From contig JAEUQG010000592.1 in NCBI GenBank assembly GCA_016789755.1, positions 1 through 32,101 on the forward strand: DNA of 32,101 nt. The letters run 5' to 3'. The position numbers and the translations under genes were made by a program. Positions within the stretch are counted from its first letter, which is position 1. The number at the start of each line of letters is the position of its first letter. Below the pieces are notes generated by a model that ran no database searches, was not told the DNA's origin, and saw only the letters and a program-made list of their open reading frames with translations. This document shows, in pieces, positions 1 through 8,339 of the stretch. This DNA is from Bryobacterales bacterium. Lineage in GTDB: Bacteria; Acidobacteriota; Terriglobia; Bryobacterales; Bryobacteraceae.

Positions 1-2
1 TT

Positions 3-146
3 GAAGCCGGTGGCGACTGGGGCATCTCCTCCACCGGTGAAATGAACGAAGAAGTCTTCGCCACTCCGGCCATCGCCGATGGGCACATCTGGGTCCGCAC
101 GCCCACCGCCCTCTATGATTTCGCCGCCTCGGGTAGTGGAAAATAG
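3..146 (+). CDS. PQQ-like beta-propeller protein, C-terminal fragment
   Basis: The open frame runs in from the left edge and ends at TAG 144-146, giving 47 residues. The stretch ATPAIADGHIWVRT followed by ALYDF is the usual closing blade of PQQ/BamB-type beta-propeller proteins, where each blade carries a 'SPAIADGRIYVRT..LY' strand pattern. Such proteins in acidobacteria and planctomycetes are normally secreted. Only the last blade is visible, so ligand, length and exact subfamily cannot be judged. The DUF1501 gene starts 6 bases after the stop, so the two are probably co-transcribed. Confidence 0.6.
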   Translation, partial: EAGGDWGISSTGEMNEEVFATPAIADGHIWVRTPTALYDFAASGSGK

Positions 147-152
147 AACAAT

Positions 153-1547
153 ATGCGAAAGCCGACGCGGCGTGAACTTCTCTGGGAATTCGGTGGCGGC
201 GGAGTTGGACTCGCCCTCGCCCACCTCGCCGCCCGCGATGCGCCCGCGGCCGCCAAACCCACGCATTTTGAGCCCAAGGCCAAACGCCTCATCCTCATCT
301 CTCTCCCCGGCGGCATCAGTGCCGTCGATACCTTCGACTACAAACCCGCCCTCGCCGCCAACCACGGCAAAGAAACCCAAGGCGCCAATACCATCAAACC
401 CTTCTTCGGCAAGCGCGGCGCCATCATGAAAAGCCCTTGGGAATTTCGCCAGTTCGGCCAAACCGGAAAATGGGTCTCCAGCCTCATGCCGCATCTCGCC
501 CGCCGCGTCGATGACCTCACCTTCCTCCACTCCATGGTCTCGCGCAGCAACGCCCACGGACCCGCCATCTTTCAGATGTCCACCGGCTATATCTTCCAGG
601 GCTTCCCGTCGGTCGGCTCCTGGATCAGCTTCGGCCTTGGCTCGGAAAACGACAACCTGCCCTCCTTCGTCGTCCTCCCCGATCCCCGCGGACTACCCCC
701 CTGCGGCGTCGCCAACTGGGGCAACGGCTTCCTCCCCGCCGCCCACCAAGGCGTCATCTTCGGCGAAGAAAAGCAGCCCATCGCCGATCTCCGCCCTCCC
801 CAATCCATCTCCGCCGGCGAACAAGCGGCAACCTACGATCTGCTCACGCAGATGAATGAGCAGCACCTCAAACATCACCCCGGCGACGATGCCCTGGCCG
901 CGCGCATCAAGTCCTACTCCCTCGCCGCCCGCATGCAGATCACCGCCCCGGAAGTCACCGGCATCGACGGCGAAAGCGAATCCACCAAAGAAATGTACGG
1001 CCTCAACTTGAAGGAGTCCCGCCCCTTCGGCTACAATTGCCTCCTCGCCCGCCGCCTCATCGAACGCGGCGTCCGCTGCGTGCAGTTGTTCAACGGAGGC
1101 CACTTCGGAACCCCTCGCGTCAACTGGGATGCGCACGAAGATCTCGTGGCCAATCATTCGAAAAACGCCCTCACCTTCGACAAACCCGTCGCCGCCCTCA
1201 TCGCCGACCTCCAACAGCGCGGTCTGCTCAAAGACACTCTGGTCGCCGTCACCACCGAGTTCGGACGCCTCCCCATCAGCGAGGGCTTAGGCGAAGGCGG
1301 CCGCGATCACAACCCCGAAGGCTTCACCTCCTTCCTCGCCGGTGCAGGCCTCAAACCCGGATTCTCCTTCGGAAGCACCGACGAACTTGGCTACAAAGCC
1401 GACTCGCCTACCACCATCTACGATTTCCACGCCACCATCCTCCACCTCATGGGACTCGATCACAAACGCCTCAGCTACTACCACAACGGCCTCCAGCGCC
1501 GCCTCACCGACGTTCACGGCCACGTCATCCGCGAAGTGCTGGCATGA
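153..1547 (+). CDS. Tat-exported DUF1501 protein
   Basis: The 464-residue protein starts with a twin-arginine signal (TRRELLWEF, then a Gly/Ala-rich hydrophobic run to about residue 30), so it is probably exported folded. The body matches DUF1501, a family distantly related to sulfatases/alkaline phosphatases that is abundant in planctomycetes and acidobacteria. Visible family features are LILISLPGGISAVDTFD near residue 45, the VQLFNGGHFGTPRVNWDAH segment in the middle and TEFGR...GRDHNPEGF in the last third, where metal-binding Asp/His residues normally lie. The catalytic activity of DUF1501 is unknown to me. In related organisms it usually pairs with a DUF1553/DUF1549 gene, which is absent here. 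The stop overlaps the next start (ATGA), pointing to translational coupling with the kinase. Confidence 0.85.
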   Translation: MRKPTRRELLWEFGGGGVGLALAHLAARDAPAAAKPTHFEPKAKRLILISLPGGISAVDTFDYKPALAANHGKETQGANTIKPFFGKRGAIMKSPWEFRQFGQTGKWVSSLMPHLARRVDDLTFLHSMVSRSNAHGPAIFQMSTGYIFQGFPSVGSWISFGLGSENDNLPSFVVLPDPRGLPPCGVANWGNGFLPAAHQGVIFGEEKQPIADLRPPQSISAGEQAATYDLLTQMNEQHLKHHPGDDALAARIKSYSLAARMQITAPEVTGIDGESESTKEMYGLNLKESRPFGYNCLLARRLIERGVRCVQLFNGGHFGTPRVNWDAHEDLVANHSKNALTFDKPVAALIADLQQRGLLKDTLVAVTTEFGRLPISEGLGEGGRDHNPEGFTSFLAGAGLKPGFSFGSTDELGYKADSPTTIYDFHATILHLMGLDHKRLSYYHNGLQRRLTDVHGHVIREVLA

Positions 1548-2056
1548 TCCTCCTGCTCCGCGGCCTGCCCGGCAGCGGTAAATCCACACTGGCCCAAGCC
1601 CTCGCCGCAAAACTGGGCGCTGTCATTCTCAACAAAGACCTCGTTCGCGCCACCCTCTTCCCCGGCGATACCACCGAGTACACCGCCGCGCAAGATGACT
1701 TCATCGTCGGACTCATGTTGCGCGCCGCCCAGTATCACCTCGAACGCCAACGCATCGTCATCCTCGACGGGCGCACTCACGCCCGCGCCTCCCAAGTCGA
1801 ACTGGTCCGCCGCTTTGCAATCGATTTGGGAGCGCCTTGCCTGGTGGTAGAATGCCAGTGTCGGAAGGAAACGGCTTTGCGCCGGATCGAAGCGGACCTG
1901 GCCACAGGGACGCATCCGGCCAGGAACCGCGATGCCAACCTGCTGGAAGACCAGGTTCGCAAGTGGGAACAGATCGATGGTTGGGTGTGCCGCGTCGATG
2001 GCGAAGGCGACTTGACAGCCGCTGTAACCCGCGTTGCCGAAGAGTGCTCTTTATAG
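1544..2056 (+). CDS. P-loop kinase (AAA_33 / zeta-toxin-like)
   Basis: This 170-residue protein opens directly with a Walker A motif, MILLLRGLPGSGKST (Lys13, Ser14), at the correct distance from the ATG that overlaps the previous stop. A later LDGRTHA is in the place of the substrate or Walker-B region of AAA_33/gluconokinase-like small-molecule kinases. A basic segment (CRKETALRRIEADL) near residue 110 fits the lid. The phosphorylated substrate cannot be named; the fold is shared by RNA-repair kinases, aminoglycoside kinases and zeta toxins. A longer in-frame extension upstream lies wholly inside the DUF1501 gene and was not used. Base composition changes sharply near 1820: upstream the coding strand is C-rich, downstream G exceeds C. 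Confidence 0.75.
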   Translation: MILLLRGLPGSGKSTLAQALAAKLGAVILNKDLVRATLFPGDTTEYTAAQDDFIVGLMLRAAQYHLERQRIVILDGRTHARASQVELVRRFAIDLGAPCLVVECQCRKETALRRIEADLATGTHPARNRDANLLEDQVRKWEQIDGWVCRVDGEGDLTAAVTRVAEECSL

Positions 2057-2064
2057 GTGCAAGG

Positions 2065-2634
2065 ATGTCCGGGGAAAACACAGTTCTCATTTCCATTCTC
2101 GAAGCCGCGGGGCTCGATAGCCCTCGGCGTCAAACCGCCCTCGAAGAGGAAGTCTCCGCCCTCTTCCTCCAATTGCGCTCGCCCCTTCTTCGTTATCTCT
2201 TCTCCATCGGACTCCCCGCTCAGGAAGCCGAAGAGATCGCCCAGGAGGTTTTCCTCGCCCTCTTCCGCCATCTCCGCCAAGGCAAACCCCGCACCAATCT
2301 CAAAGCTTGGGTGTTCCGCGCCGCCCATAACCTCGGCCTCAAAGCCCGCGGACGCATGCAGCGCGCCATCGCTCTCGACGAACAGCAGGACAATCACCCC
2401 GATCCTTCCCCAAGCCCTGAAGAGCAGTTCGCCCATTCGCAGCGCCGGCAACGCCTGCGCGCCGTCGTCAACGCCCTGCCTCCTTCCGACCGCGCCTGCG
2501 TCCACCTTCGCGCCGCCGGCCTCAAATACCGCGACATCGCCTCCGTGCTCGGCATCTCTCTCGGCGCGGTGGCCCAATCTCTGGAACGTACACTCGGCAA
2601 ACTGCGCCGCCTGGAGGTGAGCGAATGCCGCTAG
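2065..2634 (+). CDS. ECF-type RNA polymerase sigma factor
   Basis: The 189-residue protein has the two ECF sigma domains. Region 2 covers roughly residues 30-95 (LLRYLFSIGLPAQEAEEIAQEVFLALF... in overlapping pieces, then KAWVFRAAHNLGL), which binds core polymerase and the -10 element. Region 4 covers roughly residues 130-185 (ALPPSDRACVHLRAAGLKYRDIA and the helix-turn-helix ISLGAVAQSLERT), which reads the -35 element. The start at MSGENT was chosen because upstream in-frame sequence lies inside the kinase gene and is not sigma-like. The Shine-Dalgarno is weak (AAGG touching the ATG). It lies 8 bases after the kinase stop and overlaps the anti-sigma gene by 10 bases, the typical coupled sigma/anti-sigma layout. 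Its regulon is unknown. Confidence 0.88.
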   Translation: MSGENTVLISILEAAGLDSPRRQTALEEEVSALFLQLRSPLLRYLFSIGLPAQEAEEIAQEVFLALFRHLRQGKPRTNLKAWVFRAAHNLGLKARGRMQRAIALDEQQDNHPDPSPSPEEQFAHSQRRQRLRAVVNALPPSDRACVHLRAAGLKYRDIASVLGISLGAVAQSLERTLGKLRRLEVSECR

Positions 2635-3425
2635 GTTTCCGCCAAGATCACATTCCGGATCAGGATCTCATCCTCTACGTGGACGCCGAACTTTCCCTTT
2701 GGCGCCGCGTCGGCCTCCGCAAGCACCTCGATGCTTGCCCCCAATGCCGCGCACGCTATTCGGAAATGCGCGCCGCCATGACCGGTTTATCCGCCGCCAT
2801 TCTCGCCGAAGACACCGTCGACGGATCGGCCGGCGCCGAACGGCGCCTCCGCGCACGCATCTCGGAAATCCCTCCACAACGCGCCCTGCCGCTGCAACTG
2901 GCGCGCATCACCGCCGTGCTCGCCATCGCGCTCTCGCTTGTCGGAGCGGCTCTCGCGTTGCGCACCCGTAGAGCCGAAACCGCCGGTCTGTCCATGCCCA
3001 ACAGGCTTCTCACTCCAGGCGCGTCTTCCCCCGTCACACGCGAAATGGTTTGCTCCGCCAGCGAAGACGATCAAAGCGCCGCCATCACCGCTTCTCTCGC
3101 CATCACCGTCTTCAATTATTACGGCATCCGCAACCCCGAATCCCGCGCCTATGAGGTCGATTACCTCATCACTCCCGCGCTCGGCGGCGCCAAGGACGTG
3201 CGCAACCTCTGGCCTCAGCCCTATACCCGCGGTGTCTGGAATTCCCGCGTCAAAGATGCCCTCGAAGACCGCCTGCGCGAATTGGTCTGCGCCGGCGGCA
3301 TCGAACTGGAGCAAGCCCAGCGCGATATCGCCAACGACTGGATCGCCGCCTACAAGAAGTATTTCCAAACCGAGGCGCCACTCCCCGAACATCGCGCCTT
3401 CGTCAAAGACCGCGCCTGGGAGTAG
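2625..3425 (+). CDS. Zinc-finger anti-sigma factor with periplasmic HNH-like domain
   Basis: This 266-residue protein has three parts. Residues 1-45 hold the zinc-binding anti-sigma motif H34-x3-C38-x2-C41 (HLDACPQC), expected to clamp the adjacent sigma factor. Residues about 90-113 form one transmembrane helix (LARITAVLAIALSLVGAALAL). Residues about 125-250, predicted periplasmic, resemble the family with motif 'YEIDHLIPLELGG...NLWPEPY..', which belongs to HNH-nuclease-like proteins. Here the equivalent segment is YEVDYLITPALGG, so the usual catalytic His is Tyr180, while Asn194 of RNLWPQPY is kept. Two Cys, C143 and C222, flank the domain and could form a disulfide. I infer that the domain is a non-catalytic sensor. 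It ends 8 bases from the convergent TonB receptor gene. Confidence 0.75.
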   Translation: MPLGFRQDHIPDQDLILYVDAELSLWRRVGLRKHLDACPQCRARYSEMRAAMTGLSAAILAEDTVDGSAGAERRLRARISEIPPQRALPLQLARITAVLAIALSLVGAALALRTRRAETAGLSMPNRLLTPGASSPVTREMVCSASEDDQSAAITASLAITVFNYYGIRNPESRAYEVDYLITPALGGAKDVRNLWPQPYTRGVWNSRVKDALEDRLRELVCAGGIELEQAQRDIANDWIAAYKKYFQTEAPLPEHRAFVKDRAWE

Positions 3426-3433
3426 CCCGCCGC

Positions 3434-6400
3434 TCAAAACTGGAATCGCGCCACCAACTGCATGAACCGCGCCGTCTTCGCCCCCGTAATCAATCCGAAC
3501 CCCGGCGAATTGAAGAACGCCGCCCCGGTCGTCGGATTCACCTGCACCGCCAATCCCGATGCCGGCCCGTTGAAATTCGTGTGATTCAGGAAATTGAACG
3601 CCTCGGCACGGATCTCAAACCGCATCCGTTCATGGATCGGAAACGTCCGCGACACTGCCAGGTCAATGTTGAACTCACCCGGCTCCCGTGTCGTGTTGCG
3701 CCCCAGCGATCCCACCGACGCCGGCAGCACCAGCCGCCGTGTCGCGCCTGACCCCGTGAACAACGGACCCGCCGGCGCAAAGGGGAACGCCGCATCCGTC
3801 GGCGCCAGCAGATACCGCACCGCCGCGCCTTCCGGCGTCTTCTGCCCCGCCTTTCCGCTTGCGTTCGTGTTGATCGCGTGCGGCCGCTGCTGCGTCGCCC
3901 CCGGCCACAGGTTCGACTGCGTAATCGTATCCGGCAACCCTGTTCGCGCAATCAGAATCGGACTGATCGTGAACCCGCGCAGCCACACCGGCCCGCCCGT
4001 CCGGTACTGGAACGATGCGGCGAAAACATGCGGACGGTCGAACGAACTCACGCTCCGGTCCAGATAACGGAAAAACGCCGGAAACTGCCCCGAATCAATC
4101 CCGTTCGGCTGCGAGAAATTGAACAACCCCGTCCCGTCGTCCAGCGACTTCGAAAACGTATACGTCGCGTTCCATCCAAAGCTCGACGAAAACTGCTTCA
4201 CCGCCTTCAACTGCAGCGAATGATAACTCGACGTTCCGGCATGCACAAAAGCGCCCAGCCCGTCCACCAACTGCAGCCGCCGCGACCGCTGGTTCTCCAC
4301 CGCGCTACCCAGCCCAGCCAACTCCTGCCCGCGCTCGAACGGGATCGGATTAAAGCTCAAGCTCAATGGCAAGTTGTTCCCCCGCGTGCCCACGTAGCTC
4401 ACATCCACAATCGTCGCCTTGGCGATCTCCCGCTGGATTCCGAAGTTCCACTGCATCGATTTCGGCATCGGATTGATCTCCCCGAACTGCGCCCCCGGAT
4501 TCAGCGGATTCGTCAACGTCGCCGTCCGCTCCACAAAAAACGGATCGTTGAAATCCTGCACCGCCGTCAACGGCATCCCTTCCCGCAACCGGAACGGCTG
4601 CGCAATCGCCACACCCAAATCCGGGAAGTTCTGCGACACCGTGAACCCCGGATACAACACTACCCCGCCCAGGTTCGAGAAGATCTGTGAAAAAAACACC
4701 CCGAACGCCGAACGCACCACCGTCTTATCGTCGTACGACCAGGCAAAACCCATACGCGGTGCAAAGTTGTATCGGGCCGCTTTCAAATCCAGCGCCCGGT
4801 TGGCGTTCTTATTCGCCACCAGCAGTTTCCCCGTCGCAATGTCCACCCGCGAATACACATCGTTCGACATCGTCATCGGCGATTCGTACTCGTACCTCAC
4901 TCCATAATTCACCGTCAGCCGCCGCGAGAACTTGAAATCGTCCTGCACGAACAACCCCAAATTCGTGTTCCGCCGCCCCGACATCGGCTGCGGCAAATCG
5001 TAATTCGAGCTCTGCACCAGCCCTTGCAGGAAATCGCCCAGCGCGTGGATCGGATTGCCGCCCGTACGCGTGTTCGAACTCAGTTCCCCGTTGAAGCTGT
5101 AAATCCCCGCGAACGAGCCCCCCGGATTGAACACGTTGAACTGGTTCTTCCGCACCTGTGCCCCCGCCTTCACCGTGTGCGATCCGGTTGTCCATGTCAT
5201 GCTCATCGACCCCTGGTAGTTGTTGTCGATCTGCCGCCGGTACGTGTTCGAATCGATGCCCATCCCTTCCCATCCGCTCACATTCATGCGCGGCGTGGCG
5301 GCAAACGAGAACCGCTGAATCCCCAGCACCTCGCGCACGTTGATCCCCAGGCTCGGCGGATCGATCGCCGGATTGTTCCGCTGAAAACCCAGCCAGCCTT
5401 CCGTCAGGATCGCCGGAGTCCAGATCCGCGTCCAGGCCGCCGAAATCTGATTCCCCGTATTGTCGCTGTCACCCACCCGCGGATCGAGCGGCCCAGGCAA
5501 AATCGGCGCCGACGGGTTCGTTACCCGAAACGTCGAATACCGCGCAAAAATGCGGTCTGACGCCCCGATGTTGTGATCGCCCCTCACCGTGTACTGGTTG
5601 TCCACCGTGGCATTCGATCCCGCATTCAGATAGTTGTTCAACGTGCGCCCGTTCGTGCGGTCCGCCGTCCCGCCCGTGTTCGGCGCCGGCAGCAACCCCA
5701 TCACCCGTACCGCAGCCGCGTCCAACCGGCTCGCCGGAATCCGGTTCCCGGCAAACAGCGTATTTCCCACCGGATCCTGCAACGGAATCGGAGACGCCGA
5801 AAAATCCCCCGCCCGAAAAGCCTCATTCGGAATCGTCGACAGGTTGTTGAACGGCGCCTGCCGCCGCAGCCCTTCGTAGTTAAAGAAGAAGAACGTCTTG
5901 TCCCGTCCGTCGTACACCTTCGGCAGCAGCACCGGACCGCCAATCTTTCCCCCAAATTGGTTGAAGCGGTCTGTCGGCCGCGTTTGCCCGCGCAAATTGC
6001 GAAAGTAATTATTCGCGTTCAGCTTTTCATTGCGGAAATACTCGTACAAACTGCCGTGAAAATCGTTCGTCCCCGAATCCGTGATCACGCTCACGAACCC
6101 GCCCGAAGTCCGTCCGTACTCCGCTGTGTAGCCCGACGTCAGCACGCGAAACTCCCGCACCGCCTCCGTCGATGGAATCCGTTGCACGCCTCCCGTCGAT
6201 CCCGACACCACGCTCACCCCGTCCACCGCGAATTCCGAATTCAGTGTCCGCGACCCGTTGATCGACAACTGGCTCGCATTGATCCCCGTCGCCGCCCCGC
6301 CGCTCGATACGCCGCCCACCAGCGTCAACAAATTCAAAATGTTGCGATTCGGCATCGGCAGGTCGCGTACCTGCGACGTGTTGATAATCGCCCCCACCGA

Positions 6401-6787
6401 CGACGTCTCCGCCTCCAGTTGCCCGATTCCCTCCCCCGTCACCGTGATCGTCTCCGCGAGTTCTCCCGGCTGCAACGTAATGTTCACACGCGCCCGCTGA
6501 TCCACCTGCAGCGTCACATTGCGGATCTCCGCCTTCTTGAACCCCGTCAATTCCACCTGGATGCGGTAGGTTCCCACCGGCAACGACGGCGCCGCATAAT
6601 TGCCGGCTTCGTTCGATTGGCCGCGAAACGCCACCACGCCCGTGGCCTCATTCGTCACGCTGATCTGAGCGTTCGGCGCCACTGCGCCGGACGTATCGCT
6701 CACCGTCCCCGACACCGTGGCAGTAATGTCCTGCGCAAACCCGGCACAGGCGAAAAGGAAAATACCAAGAACTGATTTAAGACCCAT
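3434..6787 (-). CDS. Oar-like TonB-dependent outer-membrane receptor
   Basis: The 1117-residue protein begins with a signal peptide (MGLKSVLGIFLFACAGFAQD). A carboxypeptidase-regulatory-like Ig domain follows (about residues 22-105; SGTVSDTSGAVAPNAQISV, GNYAAPSLPVGTYRIQVEL, LTGFKKAEI), then a plug domain (ETITVTG, DLPMPNRNILNLLTLVGGV, then FAVDGVSV) and a barrel ending in the aromatic VARFQF, as outer-membrane barrels do. The layout is that of acidobacterial Oar/CarboxypepD_reg TonB receptors, thought to import glycans or other large nutrients; the ligand cannot be read from sequence. It lacks the N-terminal STN signalling domain, so it is not the partner of the nearby sigma/anti-sigma pair by the FecA mechanism. 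AGGGAG sits just upstream of the ATG. It is divergent from the sulfatase, which suggests joint control. Confidence 0.85.
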   Translation of the reverse strand: MGLKSVLGIFLFACAGFAQDITATVSGTVSDTSGAVAPNAQISVTNEATGVVAFRGQSNEAGNYAAPSLPVGTYRIQVELTGFKKAEIRNVTLQVDQRARVNITLQPGELAETITVTGEGIGQLEAETSSVGAIINTSQVRDLPMPNRNILNLLTLVGGVSSGGAATGINASQLSINGSRTLNSEFAVDGVSVVSGSTGGVQRIPSTEAVREFRVLTSGYTAEYGRTSGGFVSVITDSGTNDFHGSLYEYFRNEKLNANNYFRNLRGQTRPTDRFNQFGGKIGGPVLLPKVYDGRDKTFFFFNYEGLRRQAPFNNLSTIPNEAFRAGDFSASPIPLQDPVGNTLFAGNRIPASRLDAAAVRVMGLLPAPNTGGTADRTNGRTLNNYLNAGSNATVDNQYTVRGDHNIGASDRIFARYSTFRVTNPSAPILPGPLDPRVGDSDNTGNQISAAWTRIWTPAILTEGWLGFQRNNPAIDPPSLGINVREVLGIQRFSFAATPRMNVSGWEGMGIDSNTYRRQIDNNYQGSMSMTWTTGSHTVKAGAQVRKNQFNVFNPGGSFAGIYSFNGELSSNTRTGGNPIHALGDFLQGLVQSSNYDLPQPMSGRRNTNLGLFVQDDFKFSRRLTVNYGVRYEYESPMTMSNDVYSRVDIATGKLLVANKNANRALDLKAARYNFAPRMGFAWSYDDKTVVRSAFGVFFSQIFSNLGGVVLYPGFTVSQNFPDLGVAIAQPFRLREGMPLTAVQDFNDPFFVERTATLTNPLNPGAQFGEINPMPKSMQWNFGIQREIAKATIVDVSYVGTRGNNLPLSLSFNPIPFERGQELAGLGSAVENQRSRRLQLVDGLGAFVHAGTSSYHSLQLKAVKQFSSSFGWNATYTFSKSLDDGTGLFNFSQPNGIDSGQFPAFFRYLDRSVSSFDRPHVFAASFQYRTGGPVWLRGFTISPILIARTGLPDTITQSNLWPGATQQRPHAINTNASGKAGQKTPEGAAVRYLLAPTDAAFPFAPAGPLFTGSGATRRLVLPASVGSLGRNTTREPGEFNIDLAVSRTFPIHERMRFEIRAEAFNFLNHTNFNGPASGLAVQVNPTTGAAFFNSPGFGLITGAKTARFMQLVARFQF

Positions 6788-6801
6788 ATCTCCCTATACT
6801 A

Positions 6802-6811
6802 ACAACGTTGT
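6802..6811. promoter_or_regulatory. Palindrome in the TonB-receptor/sulfatase divergent promoter
   Basis: ACAACGTTGT is a perfect 10-bp palindrome in the middle of the 37-bp gap (6788-6824) between the two divergent starts. It is flanked on both sides by TATACT (6795-6800 and 6811-6816). A dimeric regulator bound here could control both genes; no regulator gene is adjacent. The palindrome is directly visible; its function is inference. Confidence 0.4.
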
Positions 6812-6816
6812 ATACT
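6811..6816 (+). promoter_or_regulatory. -10-like hexamer before sulfatase
   Basis: TATACT matches the TATAAT consensus at 5 of 6 positions and ends 8 bases before the sulfatase ATG at 6825. Transcription would therefore start about 2 bases upstream of the ATG, giving a nearly leaderless mRNA, which fits the absence of a Shine-Dalgarno. No clear -35 is seen. Confidence 0.4.
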
Positions 6817-6824
6817 CGCTTTCG

Positions 6825-8339
6825 ATGACCGCACCCCTCCTCACCAGACGCGCCGTTCTCGCAGCCGCGCCCGCCATCCTTCGCGGAGCACAAGCCCGCC
6901 GCCCCAATATCCTGTTCGCCATCTCCGACGACCAATCCTACGCCCACACCAGCGCCACGGGAGACCGCATCGTCAAAACGCCCGCCTTCGACCGCGTGGC
7001 CGCCCAGGGCGTTCTCTTTCGCCAGGCTTACAGCCTATCGCCGGGTTGCGCCCCTTCCCGCGCCGGACTCCTCACCGGCCGCTACCCCTGGCAAATCGAA
7101 GAGGCCGGCACGCACGCCAGCCTCTTTCCCCGTAAATTCTCCGTCTACCCGGAAATCCTTCAGCAAAACGGCTATTTCGTCGGATTGACCGGCAAAGGCG
7201 CCGGCCCCTGCAATTTCAAGGAAGCCGGCTGGCCCCACAACCCCGCCGGCCCCTCCTTCGACGCCGTCAAACTCGCCGGCATCGGCAAAGCCATGTCCTC
7301 CAACGACTACGCCGGCAACTTCCAGGCCTTCCTCCAGGCCCGTCCCAAAGATCAGCCCTTCTGCTTCTGGTACGGCGGCACGGAACCCCACCGCGGCTAC
7401 GTCAAAGGATCCGGCCGCAAATCCGGCAAACGCATCGAAGACGTCGTCGTCCCGCCGTTCCTCCCCGATACCGGAGAGATCCGCTCCGACATCCTCGATT
7501 ACTACCTCGAAATCGAACACTTCGACCGCCACCTCGGCCGCATGCTCGACGAACTGGAAAAACGCGGCGAACTCGACAACACCATCGTCATCGCCACCGC
7601 CGACAACGGCATGTCCTTCCCCGGCGCCAAAGCCACCATGTACGACTACGGCATCCACCTCCCCCTCGCCGCCATGTGGAAGGCGCAGGCCAAGGGCGGA
7701 CGCACCTGCACCGATCTCGTCAGCTTCGCCGACTTCGCCCCCACTTTCCTCGAAGCCGCGGGCGTCGCCAGGCCCACCCCGATGGTCGGCCGCAGCCTGC
7801 TCAATATCCTCCGCTCCACCCGCTCCGGCGCAATCGACCCCGAGCGCACACGCATCTTCTCCGGACGCGAGCGCCACTCCCATGCCCGCTTCGACAATCT
7901 CAGCTATCCGGCCCGCGCCATGCGCGAAGGGAACTTCCTCTACGTCTGGAACATGAAGCCCGGCCGCTGGCCCGCCGGCGATCCCGAACAATACGCCGAC
8001 ATCGACGGAGCACCCTCCAAAGACTGGATGATGGCCCACCGCGCCGACCCCAAAGTCCAGCCTCTCTTCGAACACGGCTTCGGCAAGCGCCCCGAAGAAC
8101 AACTTTTCGACGTCGCCAAAGACCCCGGCTGCCTGCGCAATCTCGCCTCCGATCCCACCCACGCCGCCACCCGCCAATCCATGCGCTCCACGCTCGAAGC
8201 CGCCCTGCGCCAACACAATGACCCGCGCCTCACCGGCAATCCCGACATCTGGGAGCGCTACCCGCGCTATTCCCCTATGCGCCCCGAACTCGGCGGTTTC
8301 GCCGAACAAGGCAAATACAACACGAAATACGGAAAATAA
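6825..8339 (+). CDS. Secreted type I (formylglycine) sulfatase
   Basis: This 504-residue protein has an export signal with twin arginines (LTRRAVLAAAPAI, Arg8-Arg9), so Tat export to the periplasm is likely. It carries the N-terminal metal-site Asp pair SDD (35-36) and the sulfatase signature SPGCAPSRAGLLTG, in which Cys75 (C-x-P-S-R) is the residue converted to formylglycine. A second metal site is ATADNGMSFPGAK in the middle. The ATG at 6825 was chosen because the 36 upstream residues lie antisense in the receptor gene and precede a good signal peptide. The pattern resembles heparan-N-sulfatase-like S1 enzymes, but the substrate cannot be fixed. Divergence from a TonB receptor suggests joint use of a sulfated compound. 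It abuts the convergent TPR gene with no gap. Confidence 0.88.
   Translation: MTAPLLTRRAVLAAAPAILRGAQARRPNILFAISDDQSYAHTSATGDRIVKTPAFDRVAAQGVLFRQAYSLSPGCAPSRAGLLTGRYPWQIEEAGTHASLFPRKFSVYPEILQQNGYFVGLTGKGAGPCNFKEAGWPHNPAGPSFDAVKLAGIGKAMSSNDYAGNFQAFLQARPKDQPFCFWYGGTEPHRGYVKGSGRKSGKRIEDVVVPPFLPDTGEIRSDILDYYLEIEHFDRHLGRMLDELEKRGELDNTIVIATADNGMSFPGAKATMYDYGIHLPLAAMWKAQAKGGRTCTDLVSFADFAPTFLEAAGVARPTPMVGRSLLNILRSTRSGAIDPERTRIFSGRERHSHARFDNLSYPARAMREGNFLYVWNMKPGRWPAGDPEQYADIDGAPSKDWMMAHRADPKVQPLFEHGFGKRPEEQLFDVAKDPGCLRNLASDPTHAATRQSMRSTLEAALRQHNDPRLTGNPDIWERYPRYSPMRPELGGFAEQGKYNTKYGK

Noticed and set aside
693..1214. Long minus-strand open frame inside the DUF1501 gene
   Set aside because: Low-complexity Gly/Val/Glu/Ala protein with no family signature; it is the antisense shadow expected from C-rich codons.
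3434..6787. Receptor as the partner of the sigma/anti-sigma pair (FecIRA-type signalling)
   Set aside because: The receptor lacks an N-terminal STN signalling domain, is convergent with the pair, and the anti-sigma periplasmic domain is of another type.
7035..8309. 424-codon minus-strand frame under the sulfatase gene
   Set aside because: Repetitive Gly/Val/Ala/Asp/Glu composition with no motif; the sulfatase on the other strand has all its active-site motifs.
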